Source: Mycobacteriales bacterium (lineage in GTDB: Bacteria > Actinomycetota > Actinomycetes > Mycobacteriales > QHCE01). From it: a stretch of DNA of 64,000 bases. The notes below the pieces were generated by a model, which was not told where the DNA came from, searched no databases, and saw only the letters and a list, made by a program, of their open reading frames with translations. The stretch spans positions 1 through 64,000 of the forward strand of contig JABFVL010000013.1 of the NCBI GenBank assembly GCA_013362805.1, given 5' to 3'. Both the position numbers and the translations under genes were made by a program. Shown here piece after piece: positions 27,466 to 37,496 of this stretch. Numbering within the stretch: position 1 is the first letter of the stretch; each line of letters starts with the position of its first letter.

Positions 27466-27493
27466 AGCCAGACATTCTAGGCCTGGCTATGGC
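27461..27493. terminator. hairpin that contains the HIT start codon
   Basis: Perfect 11-base inverted repeat GCCATAGCCAG / CTGGCTATGGC (27461-27471 and 27483-27493, 11-base loop). It follows the upstream gene stop by about 15 bases on the minus strand and includes the HIT ATG (27463-27465). It may be a terminator that the next gene starts within, or a translational control hairpin. Confidence 0.5.
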
Positions 27494-27508
27494 GAGACTG
27501 TGGAACCG

Positions 27509-28876
27509 CTACTGGGTGAGCTTTTGGTGGATTTCCGTGTTTGTGATGGCTGATTTCCAACCGCTTTTCTTAGCGGCCTGATTAAAGTTCGCCGTTCCTT
27601 GCAGCCCCGGAGAATCCGGGCTGGGCTGCGGGTTCACGACCATATTGGATGAGGCGTTCTCATTCCAAATATGAACTTCTTTGCCGTCTTGGTCTTCGAC
27701 GGTGATGCCATGTATCGCCGAAGCATCAGGAAATTCATGATCCAACGGTGGCAAAACCACAGCTGTGCACAAACCGCTTCCCGGAACTACCGCATTGAGA
27801 GGATCGCTATGCACCAAGGTGACAGGATCGCCACTCATTGAAATCGTGCTCTGCTCGACGGTGATTTTGAATCGCGGGGCGCCCTTTTCAGCACAGGCAA
27901 GGAAAACACCCCGACTTTGCTGCGGCACACCACCATCGTTATCCAAAATGGCTGTGACCAAACCAGCTGTATAAGCCTCGCCGCGTTTGGTTTTGCCATC
28001 GTAATACTTGATGCCCAACTGACTGGCGTCTTGGAACGTCAAGGCCGCCTTGTCGAGTTGCTCACGGCTCTCAACCGCCGCATCACCCTTCGGAGCCTCG
28101 GCCGTCGGGCTCTGCGGCGGGGGGCTTTGTTGCTTGGTTGAACCGCCGGTACCGCCATCTAGAGACGGCCCTCCCGTTTCTACGCCGGCTGGAAGATCGT
28201 AGCCGGGAGGGCGCGCATTATCGATCATATGGACAACCCCCGCAGCGGCTACAAACGCGAGCGGCCCCCCAATCCAGAATGCAGCACGCCTTCTCCACTT
28301 TGACTTCTTTTTTGGGGGCTTATTTTTTTTGCCTGTGCCTGGTGGCCTAGTTGGCGGACCAGAAGGCGCCCAGCCGGGCGGCTGATGGGGTGGTGACCCA
28401 TAGAAGCCCTGCCCTGGTTGCGGAACATAGGGGGCTTGCCCGGGCGGAGGCCCATACATTCCTTGCGCGGGGGCAGGCCCATACGGTCCTTGCGCGGGTG
28501 GTGACCCATACGTGCCCTGTGCAGATGGTGAGCCATATGGGCCCTGCGTGGGTGGTGGCGCATACGGTCCCTGTGCGGGTTGCTGCTGCCCATAGTCAAC
28601 TCGGGCAGAACCAACCGCTGGTTGACGCACGTATGACGTTGGCGGCGGCCCAAAACCAGCGGGCGGAGGTGTCCGCGGCGGGGGCGGCCCTTGAACGAAC
28701 GGTGGTGGGGATGACTCCGGCGGCGCCGGAGGCGTCTGGGCAGGTGGTAAAGGGGGCGCATTTGGCGGGCGCGGTTCCTGAACGGGCTGCGGTGCCCCAT
28801 CGCCAACTCGCGCAGTACCAGTCGCAGGTGGTGGCGGCGGCCGTTCGGGTGGAGGCGGCGGGGTCTCGTCGCTCAT
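27509..28876 (-). CDS. proline-repeat single-pass membrane protein, unknown function
   Basis: About 455 residues, function not recognised. The first 180 residues are proline-rich and cytoplasmic and include seven tandem 9-residue units. A basic KKNKPPKKKSKWRRR stretch precedes one membrane helix (about 200-218). The outer part has a Ser/Thr/Pro linker and a domain of about 180 residues with paired Cys (FLACAEKG, GSGLCTAVV). ATG 28876 is preceded by AAGGAAG at 8 bases; a GTG at 28885 sits too close to that site. Overall plan is like the protein at 4282-4965, though the outer domains do not look related. Confidence 0.85.
   Translation of the reverse strand: MSDETPPPPPERPPPPPATGTARVGDGAPQPVQEPRPPNAPPLPPAQTPPAPPESSPPPFVQGPPPPRTPPPAGFGPPPTSYVRQPAVGSARVDYGQQQPAQGPYAPPPTQGPYGSPSAQGTYGSPPAQGPYGPAPAQGMYGPPPGQAPYVPQPGQGFYGSPPHQPPGWAPSGPPTRPPGTGKKNKPPKKKSKWRRRAAFWIGGPLAFVAAAGVVHMIDNARPPGYDLPAGVETGGPSLDGGTGGSTKQQSPPPQSPTAEAPKGDAAVESREQLDKAALTFQDASQLGIKYYDGKTKRGEAYTAGLVTAILDNDGGVPQQSRGVFLACAEKGAPRFKITVEQSTISMSGDPVTLVHSDPLNAVVPGSGLCTAVVLPPLDHEFPDASAIHGITVEDQDGKEVHIWNENASSNMVVNPQPSPDSPGLQGTANFNQAAKKSGWKSAITNTEIHQKLTQ
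28385..28573 (-). repeat. seven tandem 27-base units
   Basis: Encodes seven 9-residue units of the pattern Q-G-x-Y-G-x-P-x-x (for example QGPYGSPSA, QGTYGSPPA, QGMYGPPPG). Units differ at several positions, so the repeat is old or under selection. Found near the N-terminus of the 27509-28876 gene product, on the cytoplasmic side. Confidence 0.85.
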
Positions 28877-28963
28877 CGGATTCACTTCCTTGCATATCTA
28901 AAGAGGAACCATAATCGCAGGTTCAGCGCCGCGCGTCATTCGCTTTAAGCTGAAATCACACTT

Positions 28964-29731
28964 TCAGCGCCATCTTCCGACCCAAGGGGCAAGAGCAGCC
29001 AATGCGGCCGGGCCGGCGGTAGACGTGCGGACGACAGTCGCTCCAAACCGGACAATTTTGGCTCCCGCTTCACTGAACTGAGCGACTTCTCGATCGTCGA
29101 GTCCGCCTTCAGGGCCCACGATCAGCATGATCGCACCGCGCTCAGCACCATCCATTTTGCTGTGTTCACTCAACAGCGAACTCGCTACATCGAAAAAGGT
29201 GATATCTGCTTCCTCGTGGAGCACAAATGTCGGGCCCCCGTTGTCACCAATTCGGCGAACCACGTCTGAAGTGCTAGCCAATCGCGAGACGTCGGGAAAC
29301 CAACTGCGCCGTGACTGTTTCGCTGCGGCGCGAGCGGCGTTACGCCACTTGGCGAGTGCTTTGTCACCGCGTGGACCCCGCCATTGGGTGATGGTTCGCG
29401 CAGCCGACCATGGCACTATCTCGTCCACGTCGAGCTCAGTCATCAATTCAACCGCGAGTTCACCTCGGTCACCTTTCGGTAGCGCTTGCACTACAATGAG
29501 TTTCGGTTGCGGCGCGGGAATGCGATCACGCAGCTCTACCCGCAGGTTGAGTTCACCACCGTTCACCGACTCGACGACACATCGTGCTCGCAGCCCTCGC
29601 CCGTCAGTTATCAACAGCCGCGCCCCAGGCGTCAATCGTTGAACCCGGGCCGCGTGGTGGCCCTCATCTCCCGACAAAACAAGAGTGGCGATGTCAGGCA
29701 CAGAATCAAGCACGAATAGCGGCAAACTCAT
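28964..29731 (-). CDS. rsmE: 16S rRNA (uracil-1498-N3) methyltransferase
   Basis: SPOUT-class enzyme that methylates U1498 of 16S rRNA. An N-terminal PUA-like domain (residues 1-75) is followed by the knotted methyltransferase domain with VQALPKGDRGELAVE, AAKQSRRSWFP, IVGPEGGLDDREV and FGATVVRTSTAGPAAL. 255 residues is normal. Overlaps a weak hairpin at its stop (28949-28968). It follows dnaJ by about 20 bases, as in mycobacteria. Confidence 0.95.
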   Translation of the reverse strand: MSLPLFVLDSVPDIATLVLSGDEGHHAARVQRLTPGARLLITDGRGLRARCVVESVNGGELNLRVELRDRIPAPQPKLIVVQALPKGDRGELAVELMTELDVDEIVPWSAARTITQWRGPRGDKALAKWRNAARAAAKQSRRSWFPDVSRLASTSDVVRRIGDNGGPTFVLHEEADITFFDVASSLLSEHSKMDGAERGAIMLIVGPEGGLDDREVAQFSEAGAKIVRFGATVVRTSTAGPAALAALAPWVGRWR

Positions 29732-29752
29732 CAGCTCAGCCCCGCACTCGGG

Positions 29753-30898
29753 TTAGCCGTGGCCCTGAAAAGCATCGCGCACTTTAGAGAAGAACCCAGT
29801 GGTGTTGCGCTCGGGCTCTGGATGCTCTTCAGCCCGCAGCTTGGCTAGTTCCCGCAGCAGTTTTTCCTGTTCCTCATCAAGTTTTGTCGGCACCTTGACG
29901 TCCAGGTGCACGTGTAGGTCCCCACGGCCAGTGCCACGCAAATGCGGAACACCCTTTCCGCGCACCCGCACCACCGCGCCAGCTTGGGTGCCAGCGCCGA
30001 CGTCGATCGCTTCTTCGCCATCCAAAGTTTTCAGCGTGAGCTTGGCACCCAACGCGGCAGCGGTCATCGGCACCGAAACCCGGCAATGCAGGTCGTCGCC
30101 TTTACGCGAGAACACATCGTGTGGCCGTTCGCGAACCTCAATGTAAAGGTCACCAGAGGGGCCACCGCCTGGGCCCACTTCACCTTCACCGGCGAGACGA
30201 ATGCGCATGCCGTCTTCGACCCCAGCGGGAACTTTCACAGTTAGTTTGCGACGTGAACGCACCCGCCCCTCGCCATCGCAGGTGGCGCACGGGGTGGGAA
30301 TCACAGTGCCGTAGCCCTGGCATGCCGAGCAAGCGCGCGTGGTCATCACCTGACCCAAGAACGAGCGTTGCACGCTTTGCACTTCGCCCCGGCCGTGGCA
30401 AACGTCGCAGGTGACGGGCTGAGTGCCGGGGGCGGTTCCGGCACCCGAGCAGTCATCACAAATTTCCGCGGTGTCCACGGTGAGTTCTGGATTAACTCCA
30501 AATGCCATTTCGTCAAGCTCAAGATCCAGTCGGATCATGGCATCCGAACCTGGTCTGGTACGAGGACGAGGGCCACGTCCAGCGGTTGCGCCCGTTCCAC
30601 CAAAGAACGCATCCATGATGTCTTGGAATCCCATGCCAAAGGGACCGCCAGCGCCTCCACCGCCCTGGCCCATTCCGCCTGGTGCGAGGGGATCGCCACC
30701 TAGGTCTACGACTTCGCGCTTCGCCGGGTCTGATAGCACCTCATAGGCGGATGACACTTCTTTAAAACGCTCTTGCGCCTCCTCGTCCGGGTTTACGTCC
30801 GGGTGCAATTCGCGCGCAAGTTTGCGGTACGCCCGCTTGATTTCTTCCGGCGTCGCGTCCCGTCCTACACCGAGCAGGGCGTAGTAATCCTTGGCCAC
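29753..30898 (-). CDS. dnaJ: chaperone DnaJ
   Basis: Hsp40 co-chaperone of DnaK. The J domain is at 1-70 with HPD ([14 protein letters not shown]), followed by a Gly-rich linker and four CxxCxGxG-type zinc repeats ([32 protein letters not shown]). C-terminal substrate domains complete it. 381 residues is full length. It lies 24 bases after hrcA, which suggests HrcA/CIRCE control from upstream. Confidence 0.96.
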   Translation of the reverse strand: MAKDYYALLGVGRDATPEEIKRAYRKLARELHPDVNPDEEAQERFKEVSSAYEVLSDPAKREVVDLGGDPLAPGGMGQGGGGAGGPFGMGFQDIMDAFFGGTGATAGRGPRPRTRPGSDAMIRLDLELDEMAFGVNPELTVDTAEICDDCSGAGTAPGTQPVTCDVCHGRGEVQSVQRSFLGQVMTTRACSACQGYGTVIPTPCATCDGEGRVRSRRKLTVKVPAGVEDGMRIRLAGEGEVGPGGGPSGDLYIEVRERPHDVFSRKGDDLHCRVSVPMTAAALGAKLTLKTLDGEEAIDVGAGTQAGAVVRVRGKGVPHLRGTGRGDLHVHLDVKVPTKLDEEQEKLLRELAKLRAEEHPEPERNTTGFFSKVRDAFQGHG

Positions 30899-30922
30899 AG
30901 CTGTCCTTCACATCGAGGGTTC

Positions 30923-31939
30923 TTACGAACGAGCGAGCAGATCTCCGACATAGCGAGCCACAGCCCGCACGGCACTGATCGTGCTCGGGTAATCCATTCG
31001 GGTGGGCCCCAGCACACCCAGTCCAGCGTAAACAGTGTCACCTGCACCGTAACTAGAGGTCACCACAGATGTTCCACGCAAACTGTCTAGCTGGTTTTCC
31101 TGCCCAATCCGCACCTGGAAACCAGTCGGGTTTTCAACTTCACCGATTAGTTTGAGCAGCACCATCTGCTCTTCCAGAGCTTCCAGAATCGGCCGGATAG
31201 AGCCAGGAAAGTCTACAGTGGCCAAATTCGCGGTGCCGGCAAGCACTAGTTTTTCTTCATGCCGCTCAACCAGGGTTTCTAGTAGCACCGTGGACAGAGT
31301 GGTCAAATATGGGCGCATTTCCGGCGCCGCGGTCTCCAAGAGTTCATGGAGCTCGGTAGGCGCGTCGGCGAGGGCTTGACCGGCCAACGCACCGTTCAAG
31401 ACACCCCGAAGATCGGTCACCATGGATTCGTCCACCGCCGCTGGGAACTCCACCACGCGCTGCTCGACCCGACCCGTATCGGTGATCAACACAACAAGCA
31501 ATCGCGCGCTCGATAGCGGCACCAGCTCGAGGTGACGCACCGAACTTCGGGTCAAGCTGGGGTATTGCACAACCGCGACTTGCCGAGTGAGCTGAGCGAG
31601 AAGCCGAACCGTGCGATGAACGACATCGTCAAGATCGACGGCGCATTCTAGGAATTGCCCGATAGCGCGCCGCTCAGCCCCTGACAGGGGTTTAACGGTG
31701 GACAATCGGTCCACGAAAAGCCGATATCCCTTATCTGTTGGGATTCGACCAGCCGAGGTGTGCGGCTGCGCGAGGTAACCCTCATCTTCAAGCAGCGCCA
31801 TATCGTTGCGGATGGTCGCCGGGGAAACACCTAGCTGGTGGCGCTGGGAAAGCATTTTGCTTCCCACGGGCTCATGCGTGGACACATAGTCCTCAATAAT
31901 CGCCTTTAGCACCTCTAGCTTGCGGTCATCCAGTGGCAT
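30923..31939 (-). CDS. hrcA: heat-inducible transcription repressor HrcA
   Basis: Represses heat-shock genes by binding CIRCE. It has an N-terminal winged helix ([34 protein letters not shown]) and GAF-like dimerisation regions. ATG 31939 has AAAGGAGGGG just upstream; the frame upstream to 31954 only contains that ribosome site. A perfect CIRCE lies 23 bases before the start, so the gene represses itself and probably dnaJ and rsmE. Confidence 0.97.
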   Translation of the reverse strand: MPLDDRKLEVLKAIIEDYVSTHEPVGSKMLSQRHQLGVSPATIRNDMALLEDEGYLAQPHTSAGRIPTDKGYRLFVDRLSTVKPLSGAERRAIGQFLECAVDLDDVVHRTVRLLAQLTRQVAVVQYPSLTRSSVRHLELVPLSSARLLVVLITDTGRVEQRVVEFPAAVDESMVTDLRGVLNGALAGQALADAPTELHELLETAAPEMRPYLTTLSTVLLETLVERHEEKLVLAGTANLATVDFPGSIRPILEALEEQMVLLKLIGEVENPTGFQVRIGQENQLDSLRGTSVVTSSYGAGDTVYAGLGVLGPTRMDYPSTISAVRAVARYVGDLLARS

Positions 31940-31962
31940 TTCCCCTCCTTTCACTCACATCT

Positions 31963-31989
31963 TTGGCACTCGCACTATCCGAGTGCCAA
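31963..31989. promoter_or_regulatory. CIRCE operator
   Basis: Perfect 9-base inverted repeat TTGGCACTC / GAGTGCCAA with the canonical 9-base spacer. It matches the CIRCE consensus TTAGCACTC-N9-GAGTGCTAA with one symmetric change. It lies just upstream of hrcA. Confidence 0.95.
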
Positions 31990-32028
31990 GCATACGTTGG
32001 CGATCGCCACCCGGCCAACACCTGCGGC

Positions 32029-33231
32029 TTAGCTCAAATCACGAATTACAGAATCGGCGAGCAACCGACCACGCAGCGTCAATGCGGCCCGACCCTCCGC
32101 GAAGGCCGTGGGGTCCAGCAAGCCATCCGCCATCAGTTGGGGCGCCGCCGAACCCACCCGTGAGAGCGGCAGACCCTGCCGCATTCGCATGCCCAACATG
32201 ATTTCTTCGAGCCGCTGATCGATTTCACTCAACGTCTCTCGGCCCGCCGCTGGCGAGGAACCATCGGCAAGAAGCGCCGAGTATCGCCTCGGGTGCTTCA
32301 CGTTCCACCATCGCACCCCGCCGACATGAGAATGCGCGCCCGGCCCAAAGCCCCACCAGTTCTGGCCCCGCCAATACAGTTCGTTGTGTCGACATCTGGC
32401 CGCGTCGCTCATCGCCCAGTTCGATACCTCGTACCATTGCATGCCTGCCCCGGTGAGCTTGTCTTCCGCGAGCAGATATCGGTCAGCCAGCACATCATCG
32501 TCGGGAGCGGCGACCTGGCCACGGGCCACCTTTCGAGCCAACGCCGTGCCGTCCTCCACGATCAAAGCGTATGCCGACACATGATCGACCCCCGCGCCCG
32601 TCACCGCGTCGAGCGAGGCGAGCCAGTCATCCTCGGTTTCGGCGGCGGCACCATAAATAAGATCGAGATTGATGTGCTCGAACCCCGCATTCCGAGCCTC
32701 GGCTACGGCCGCGAGTGCTCTGCCGGGGCGGTGTTTACGTTCCAGCATGGCCAACACTGACGCACGGGCGGACTGCATGCCCAGGGAGATGCGGTTAAAA
32801 CCGGCCGCCCGAAGCTGCCTCAGCGAAGTTTCGTCAACCGACTCGGGATTTGCCTCGGTGGTGATTTCGACATCGTCAGCGAAGCCAAATTCTTTCTCCA
32901 CCGCGGCCACGAGCTGCGCCAATTGGTCCGAACCCAACATCGTTGGGGTACCACCGCCCACGAAGACAGTGCGAACCGCTGGTGCTTGACCGGCGAGCAC
33001 GCGAGAGGCACACGCGATCTCACGCACCATGCTCTTCAAGTAGCTATCGATGTCCAGGCCACCGAGCTCACTGGGCGTATAAGTGTTGAAATCGCAATAG
33101 CCACAGCGCGCTGCGCAGAAAGGAACGTGCAGATACACGCCAAAATCACGTTGCGTCAGGCTTGCCAAGGCAAGCTGGCTAAGCGCACCATCGGGCGGAG
33201 CCGGATCGCGGGATGGCAAGGCTGGAGACAT
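32029..33231 (-). CDS. hemW: coproporphyrinogen III oxidase-like radical SAM protein HemW
   Basis: Radical SAM protein of the HemN/HemW family, now viewed as a haem chaperone rather than a coproporphyrinogen oxidase. The 4Fe-4S site is C39-x3-C43-x2-C46 (PFCAARCGYC), followed by VFVGGGTPTML and SLGMQSA. 400 residues. ATG start with GGGAG about 9 bases upstream. Divergent from the enoyl-CoA hydratase-like gene across 36 bases. Confidence 0.93.
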   Translation of the reverse strand: MSPALPSRDPAPPDGALSQLALASLTQRDFGVYLHVPFCAARCGYCDFNTYTPSELGGLDIDSYLKSMVREIACASRVLAGQAPAVRTVFVGGGTPTMLGSDQLAQLVAAVEKEFGFADDVEITTEANPESVDETSLRQLRAAGFNRISLGMQSARASVLAMLERKHRPGRALAAVAEARNAGFEHINLDLIYGAAAETEDDWLASLDAVTGAGVDHVSAYALIVEDGTALARKVARGQVAAPDDDVLADRYLLAEDKLTGAGMQWYEVSNWAMSDAARCRHNELYWRGQNWWGFGPGAHSHVGGVRWWNVKHPRRYSALLADGSSPAAGRETLSEIDQRLEEIMLGMRMRQGLPLSRVGSAAPQLMADGLLDPTAFAEGRAALTLRGRLLADSVIRDLS

Positions 33232-33267
33232 ATCGACATTCTCCCAAACACGTTTTAAGGAGCACTG

Positions 33268-34008
33268 ATGGCATCACTTGTGCAACTGCATATCGCCGAA
33301 GGCATTGCCCGCTGTCTGCTCGACTCCCCGCACAATCGCAACGCGCTGTCCACACAACTGATCACCGAGCTCACCAACGCGATCACAACAGCCGTACAAG
33401 ACAACAGCGTTCGCGTGATCGTGCTTGATCACACCGGGCCAGTGTTTTGCGCCGGTGCGGATCTGCGCGAAAGCGCCGCAGGTGGTTCACCAGTTCTTGC
33501 TTTGCCTGGCCTGCTTACCGCCTTGTGGAATAGCCCCAAACCCACCATCACGGTCGCACGCGGCGCCGCGCGTGGTGGCGGGCTTGGGCTGCTAGCAGCA
33601 GCTGACCTGGCAATATGCGCATCCGAGGCGACATTCGCGTTCTCAGAAGTCCGGGTTGGCGTGATCGCGGCTAGCATCGCGCCGGTGGTTCTAGCCAAAC
33701 TCTCCCCCAGGGCCGCCAGCGAACTTCTTCTCACTGGCGCGGTATTCGATGGACGACGAGCCGAAGAAGTTGGCTTGGTGACCAGCGCCACTGACACGGA
33801 AACAATTACCGAGGTCGTCGCTCAATGGACGCATGCGATACAACTGGGCGGACCGGCCGCACTCGAGGGCACGAAAGCGCTGCTTAACGCAGACCTATCC
33901 GCGGAAATCGCCGACAACGCGGTCTTGTCAAACAAGTACTTTCAATCCGCCGAAGCCATCGAAGGAATGACTGCAATACGGGAAAAACGTGCACCGTCAT
34001 GGGCATAA
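33268..34008 (+). CDS. enoyl-CoA hydratase/isomerase family protein
   Basis: Crotonase-fold enzyme of 246 residues acting on an acyl-CoA. The oxyanion hole motifs are FCAGADLRES and ARGGGLGLLAAADLAI. The usual catalytic Glu of hydratases would lie in the FAFSEVRVGVIAASIAPVVL region, where a Glu is seen. The actual substrate cannot be read. AAGGAG precedes the ATG by five bases. Confidence 0.92.
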   Translation: MASLVQLHIAEGIARCLLDSPHNRNALSTQLITELTNAITTAVQDNSVRVIVLDHTGPVFCAGADLRESAAGGSPVLALPGLLTALWNSPKPTITVARGAARGGGLGLLAAADLAICASEATFAFSEVRVGVIAASIAPVVLAKLSPRAASELLLTGAVFDGRRAEEVGLVTSATDTETITEVVAQWTHAIQLGGPAALEGTKALLNADLSAEIADNAVLSNKYFQSAEAIEGMTAIREKRAPSWA

Positions 34009-34076
34009 CCAGCCCGTCGGCGTTAGCGAGCTACCCGTAACCTCAAAGGCAAGGCAACGGTGGAGGAACTGTCTCA

Positions 34077-34904
34077 ATGAAAAAAGGGACCATTGCAATA
34101 GCAGTGGCCGGGGTACTAATCCTCGGTTGTCTTGGCGTGCTCGCCGTCACTAAAGACGCGGATTTTCGACTCCCATTCCTGTCAGACTCCTGCCGTGCGT
34201 TCGGAGACGACGACACCGTGCGTCTACAGCCCAATCAACTCACAAACGCGGCGACCATAACGGCTATCGGCACAAAGATGGGAATGCCCCCACGGGCGAT
34301 TACCGTGGCATTGGCAACCGCGTTTCAAGAATCAAAAATGCGGAACATTACTCACGGCGATCGTGACTCAGTGGGCCTCTTTCAACAACGCCCCTCCCAA
34401 GGCTGGGGAACAGTCGAACAACTTAATGACCCGCGTTATGCGGCCACAAAATTCTTCGAAGCGCTCGGAAAAATCAACGACTGGGAAAGTCTTCGCATCA
34501 CCGAAGCAGCTCAACGGGTTCAATACAGCGGGCACCCGGAGGCGTATGACAAGTGGGAAGCTGACTCACGCATTCTTGCCGCTAGCTTGCTTGGACATTC
34601 ACCACGGGCGATTACCTGCGTGCTTCGCGAAGAACCAAAAAACGGCTCAGCTACCGCACTTAACGATGAGCATCTGGCTGACACCGGAGTCGCCCTCACC
34701 CAAGATGATGACAAGACATTGCGCGCTGCTGTCGCCGCCGATGATGAACTGGGCTGGCGTACCGCTTATTGGCTAATCGCAAAATCAGAAGAATTCGGGG
34801 TTAAAAGCGTGTCGTACGGCGGTGCCCATTGGACCGCGGAAAGTGGAAAATGGAAAAGCTCATCTGCAAAAAATGATGAAGTTATCGCCGAACTTGCCGG
34901 CTGA
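34077..34904 (+). CDS. membrane-anchored lysozyme-like protein
   Basis: 275 residues with an N-terminal membrane helix or uncleaved signal (about 5-24), then an outer domain. The segment ATAFQESKMRNI, with a candidate catalytic Glu, followed by GDRDSVGLFQQRPSQGWGT and AAQRVQYSGHPEAYDKWE, resembles the lysozyme-like fold of actinobacterial proteins. The C-terminal 70 residues form a second domain. It probably cleaves or binds peptidoglycan; activity is inferred. It follows the hydratase-like gene with 68 bases between. Confidence 0.75.
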   Translation: MKKGTIAIAVAGVLILGCLGVLAVTKDADFRLPFLSDSCRAFGDDDTVRLQPNQLTNAATITAIGTKMGMPPRAITVALATAFQESKMRNITHGDRDSVGLFQQRPSQGWGTVEQLNDPRYAATKFFEALGKINDWESLRITEAAQRVQYSGHPEAYDKWEADSRILAASLLGHSPRAITCVLREEPKNGSATALNDEHLADTGVALTQDDDKTLRAAVAADDELGWRTAYWLIAKSEEFGVKSVSYGGAHWTAESGKWKSSSAKNDEVIAELAG

Positions 34905-35060
34905 TCCACGGCAGCCGTTAAATTCTGTAGCGCATATGTGGGATTTAGCCCAAAATTCAGTCGACTAAATTGATTGCCGCGAATGACAAACCGGCAACCT
35001 TTCCGACTTCGTTTAACATTTTTATCGACTGAACCTTGGCAAGAGCGAAAGGTAGTGCTC

Positions 35061-35534
35061 ATGACTTGGGGTGACAACTACCGCAACGACCTCGCCAACC
35101 GGCGCGCGCAGATCGCCGCGGAACGCCAGCGGCTCGATGAGAGACTCGACTGGCTTACCCAAAGAATGACCGAAGTCGTCGCCGCAAAACCTTGGCTTGA
35201 ATCCGAAATAGCAAAAGCCACCGCTGAGCTTCAACGCATGAAGGAAACGCGGATCGAAAACCAGCAGGAAAACTTCGCCGCTACCCAGGAACAATTATTC
35301 AAGCGCCAACGCCAACTATCTGATTGGCCCGCGCTTCGCGACAACCTGGCGCTCACCATTCGGCATTGCAGGCAGCGATACGTTGATTTAGCTGTTGCGG
35401 ACGGCGCATTAGCGGCAAGGCAACTCGCCGAACTTAGTCGGCCACGGCGTATCACCGGTCAACAAAGTGGGCGCGATTTCGACTGGTGGCCCCGGCGGGA
35501 GCCACCAGCTCAATCATCTGGTCCAGGCAGGTAG
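35061..35534 (+). CDS. coiled-coil protein, unknown function
   Basis: Not recognised. The 157-residue product is strongly helical and polar, with heptad-like runs (residues 15-95) that suggest a coiled coil. The tail is basic and ends in WWPRREPPAQ. The frame extends to 34974, but ATG 35061 has AAAGG nine bases upstream and starts where the helical pattern begins. The stop lies 3 bases from the convergent lepA stop. No homologue can be named from sequence alone. Confidence 0.7.
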   Translation: MTWGDNYRNDLANRRAQIAAERQRLDERLDWLTQRMTEVVAAKPWLESEIAKATAELQRMKETRIENQQENFAATQEQLFKRQRQLSDWPALRDNLALTIRHCRQRYVDLAVADGALAARQLAELSRPRRITGQQSGRDFDWWPRREPPAQSSGPGR

Positions 35535-35537
35535 CGC

Positions 35538-37376
35538 CTACTTTTTGCCGGGGCTTTCATCACCGGTGGAAAGCGCGGCGATAAATGCCTCTTGCGGCAC
35601 CTCGACCCGTCCCACCATTTTCATACGCTTCTTGCCTTCTTTTTGCTTCTCCAAAAGTTTGCGCTTACGTGAAATGTCACCGCCATAGCATTTCGCGAGC
35701 ACATCTTTACGGATCGCCCGAATGTTCTCTCGCGCGATGATTCGAGAACCAATAGCCGCTTGGATTGGCACCTCGAACTGCTGACGGGGAATGAGTTTGC
35801 GAAGTTTCTCGGCCATGGATGTGCCATACGAATACGCTTTGTCTTTATGCGTAATGGCCGAAAATGCGTCAACCGTTTCGCCTTGCAGAAGAATATCCAC
35901 TTTGACCAAATCAGACACTTGTTCGCCAGTAGTTTCATAGTCCAGCGACGCGTATCCCTTTGTTCGGGATTTGAGTTGGTCAAAGAAGTCGAAAATAATC
36001 TCAGCCAACGGCAGGGTGTAGCGCAATTCGACTCGATCTTCGGACAGATAATCCATGCCCAACAATGTTCCCCGACGGGTTTGGCACAGATCCATAATCG
36101 CGCCAGTGAAATCGGTGGGCGTCAAAATTGTGGCGCGCACGATTGGCTCGTGCACTTCCGAAATTTTTCCGGTCGGAAACTCACTAGGGTTAGTGACGGT
36201 ATGTTCCGTGCCGTCTTCCATCACCACGCGGTATACGACGTTGGGAGCGGTGGCGATCAGGTCGAGACCAAATTCGCGTTCCAGTCGCTCGCGAATGATT
36301 TCCAAGTGAAGAAGACCCAAAAAGCCCACTCGGAAGCCAAACCCAAGAGCCGCCGAGCTCTCTGGCTCGTAGACCAAGGCCGCGTCGTTGAGCAACAGTT
36401 TGTCGAGGGCTTCCCGAAGTTCGGGGTAGTCAGAGCCATCCAGTGGATAGAGGCCAGAAAACACCATCGGCTTGGCATCGGCATAGCCCGCCAACGCCTT
36501 ACTGGCGGGGCGGGCCTGGTTAGTGACCGTGTCACCGACCTTGGACTGCCGGACATCTTTCACGCCGGTGATTAGGTAGCCGACCTCTCCCACACCGAGA
36601 GCTTTAGCCGGCACCGGTTCGGGGGAAATAACTCCGAGTTCAAGAAGTTCATGAGTTGCGCCCGTGGACATCATCAGGATTTTTTCTCGACCGGTGAGTT
36701 GACCGTCAATAACCCTGATGTAGGTGACCACACCGCGGTATGTGTCGTAGACCGAGTCAAAAATCATCGCCCGAGCGGGCGCCTCAGCTTGTCCAGTGGG
36801 CGGCGGAATTTGTCGAACGATCTCATCCAACAATTCCTCGACACCTGCGCCTGTCTTACCTGACACGCGCAGACAATCGGAAGGTTCGCAGCCAATGAGA
36901 TGCGCCAACTCCTCGGCGTATGTGTCGGGTTGCGCGGCTGGCAGGTCAATTTTATTGAGCACCGGAATGATCGTTAGGTCGTTTTCCAGCGCCAGATAGA
37001 GGTTCGCGAGGGTCTGCGCTTCGATGCCCTGCGCGGCATCGACGAGCAGCACCGCACCCTCGCAGGCCGCTAGCGACCGCGATACTTCATAGGTGAAGTC
37101 CACGTGACCGGGTGTGTCAATCATGTTCAGGATGTGCGGCTGGCCATCTTTCGTCCATGGCATTCGTACCGCCTGAGACTTGATCGTGATGCCTCGCTCG
37201 CGTTCAATGTCCATCCGGTCGAGATACTGCGCACGCATTTGCCGCTCCTCAACCACACCGGTTTTTTGCAGCATTCGGTCCGCCAGCGTCGATTTACCGT
37301 GATCGATGTGGGCGATGATGCAAAAGTTGCGGATCAGCGCGGGAGCGCTGTCCCCAGGTGGCGGAACGGACGACAC
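35538..37376 (-). CDS. lepA: elongation factor 4 (LepA)
   Basis: Ribosome-binding GTPase, universal in bacteria, linked to ribosome assembly or back-translocation. G1 [10 protein letters not shown]3 DTPGHVDF and G4 NKIDLP are seen. The LepA-specific C-terminal domain follows ([42 protein letters not shown]). 612 residues. GTG start, divergent from rpsT. Confidence 0.97.
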   Translation of the reverse strand: MSSVPPPGDSAPALIRNFCIIAHIDHGKSTLADRMLQKTGVVEERQMRAQYLDRMDIERERGITIKSQAVRMPWTKDGQPHILNMIDTPGHVDFTYEVSRSLAACEGAVLLVDAAQGIEAQTLANLYLALENDLTIIPVLNKIDLPAAQPDTYAEELAHLIGCEPSDCLRVSGKTGAGVEELLDEIVRQIPPPTGQAEAPARAMIFDSVYDTYRGVVTYIRVIDGQLTGREKILMMSTGATHELLELGVISPEPVPAKALGVGEVGYLITGVKDVRQSKVGDTVTNQARPASKALAGYADAKPMVFSGLYPLDGSDYPELREALDKLLLNDAALVYEPESSAALGFGFRVGFLGLLHLEIIRERLEREFGLDLIATAPNVVYRVVMEDGTEHTVTNPSEFPTGKISEVHEPIVRATILTPTDFTGAIMDLCQTRRGTLLGMDYLSEDRVELRYTLPLAEIIFDFFDQLKSRTKGYASLDYETTGEQVSDLVKVDILLQGETVDAFSAITHKDKAYSYGTSMAEKLRKLIPRQQFEVPIQAAIGSRIIARENIRAIRKDVLAKCYGGDISRKRKLLEKQKEGKKRMKMVGRVEVPQEAFIAALSTGDESPGKK

Positions 37377-37456
37377 AGCAGGACTCTCTTCGATAAATGG
37401 GTGGGCTTCATAGTCCCACGCCGCGCAGCCTCACCTATCGGGCGGGATAGGGCAGC

Positions 37457-37496
37457 CGGGCTCTGTTCTTAGAGCCCGATTGTTGCCTGATAAAGT
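37457..37496 (+). promoter_or_regulatory. probable rpsT promoter with an adjoining hairpin
   Basis: TGATAAAGT at 37488-37496 looks like an extended -10 (TAAAGT at 37491). Just before it is an 8-base inverted repeat CGGGCTCT / AGAGCCCG with a 6-base loop (37457-37478). A further palindrome CTCCCGCGGGAG lies in the leader at 37591-37602. The rpsT leader is about 140 bases. Assignments come from inspection only. Confidence 0.4.
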
